Below, one piece after another: positions 5,401 to 5,770 of a stretch of DNA of 5,770 nucleotides. This DNA is from an uncultured Acetatifactor sp. (GTDB lineage: Bacteria; Bacillota; Clostridia; Lachnospirales; Lachnospiraceae): positions 1 to 5,770 of the forward strand of contig CAQUWW010000093.1 of assembly GCA_948896875.1 (NCBI GenBank). The letters are read 5' to 3'. The notes below the pieces were generated by a model, which was not told where the DNA came from, searched no databases, and worked only from the letters and a program-made list of their open reading frames with translations. A program made the translations under genes and the position numbers. Every line of letters begins with the position of its first letter. Within the stretch, counting starts at the first letter, position 1.

Positions 5401-5770
5401 ATGAAAAAATATCTGCTGGAAGTATGTGTGGATTCCGTGGAATCCGCGGAAGCGGCCATAAAGGGCGGGGCAGACCGTCTGGAACTGTGTGGGAATCTGG
5501 TAATCGGAGGGACTACGCCGGGGCAGCCCTTGTTCGAAAAAGTCCGGGAGCTGGGGAATATCGGAATCCATGTGCTGATTCGGCCCAGGTACGGGGATTT
5601 CCTGTATACGGAGAACGAATTTGAGATCATTGCCAGCAGTGTGGAGCTGTACCGCAGGCTGGGAGCGGACGGTGTGGTGACAGGCTGCCTGTTGCCGGAC
5701 GGTTCGCTGGACGGGGAACGGATGAAAAAGCTCCGGGAACAGGCAGGCTCCATGCATATGACCCTCCATC
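5401..5770 (+). CDS. cutC: CutC-family protein, 5' part (cut by window edge)
   Basis: The first 123 residues of a protein of roughly 240-250 residues; the rest lies beyond the right edge. CutC proteins are TIM-barrel proteins linked to copper homeostasis in E. coli, although a direct copper role has been questioned. Family motifs in order: LLEVCVDSVESA (5-16), KGGADRLELCGN (21-32), GGTTPG (36-41), LIRPRYGDFLYTENEF (59-74), GADGVVTGCLLPDGSLD (88-104), and MHMTLH at the edge, where the family continues into the HRAFD segment. These line up with the E. coli protein from its N terminus, including the cysteines at C9 and C30. The start is supported by AGGAG 7 nt upstream. It is separated from the aminopeptidase gene by 231 bp rich in inverted repeats, so it may have its own promoter, though I could not identify one. 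Confidence 0.92.
   Translation, partial: MKKYLLEVCVDSVESAEAAIKGGADRLELCGNLVIGGTTPGQPLFEKVRELGNIGIHVLIRPRYGDFLYTENEFEIIASSVELYRRLGADGVVTGCLLPDGSLDGERMKKLREQAGSMHMTLH

Overview
The window looks like ordinary chromosome of a Gram-positive, anaerobic-type Bacillota, most like a Lachnospiraceae/Clostridia genome. The signs are roughly balanced base composition, strong AGGAGG-type ribosome binding sites, a sigma-A-type promoter, and protein sequences of that style. This placement is inferred from the look of the sequence, not from a search. I found no IS element, phage gene, CRISPR array, tRNA or rRNA.

Left part (1-1881): a 7-bp tandem repeat (eight full copies plus a partial one, running off the left edge) abuts the Shine-Dalgarno of an ankyrin-repeat protein gene (76-1371, + strand). 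Facing it, with only 3 bp between the stop codons, is a CYTH-domain triphosphate-hydrolase-like gene (1375-1881, - strand). There is no terminator in the gap, so the two transcripts probably overlap.

Middle (1882-2327): a 446-bp stretch with no credible gene but three inverted repeats. One lies upstream of the CYTH gene. One is a terminator-like hairpin pointing rightward. One is a long imperfect palindrome just ahead of a good promoter (TTGAAA, 17-bp spacer, TATACT).

Right part (2328-5169): that promoter should drive a three-gene co-directional unit. The genes are a DJ-1/PfpI-family protein, GDP-L-fucose synthase (overlapping it by 4 bp, ATGA) and an M18 metalloaminopeptidase (47 bp further on, with an alternative TGATG-overlapping start). 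The DJ-1 protein suggests protein or metabolite damage control, the fucose synthase makes GDP-fucose for surface glycans, and the aminopeptidase recycles peptides. No single pathway obviously links them. After a 231-bp gap rich in competing inverted repeats comes the first half of a CutC-family gene (5401 to the right edge).

The genes themselves are recognisable families. The second-look material is mostly in the non-coding DNA: the heptanucleotide repeat at the ankyrin gene start, the tight convergent pair, and the hairpin-rich spacers. I do not see convincing evidence of a wholly new multi-gene system.
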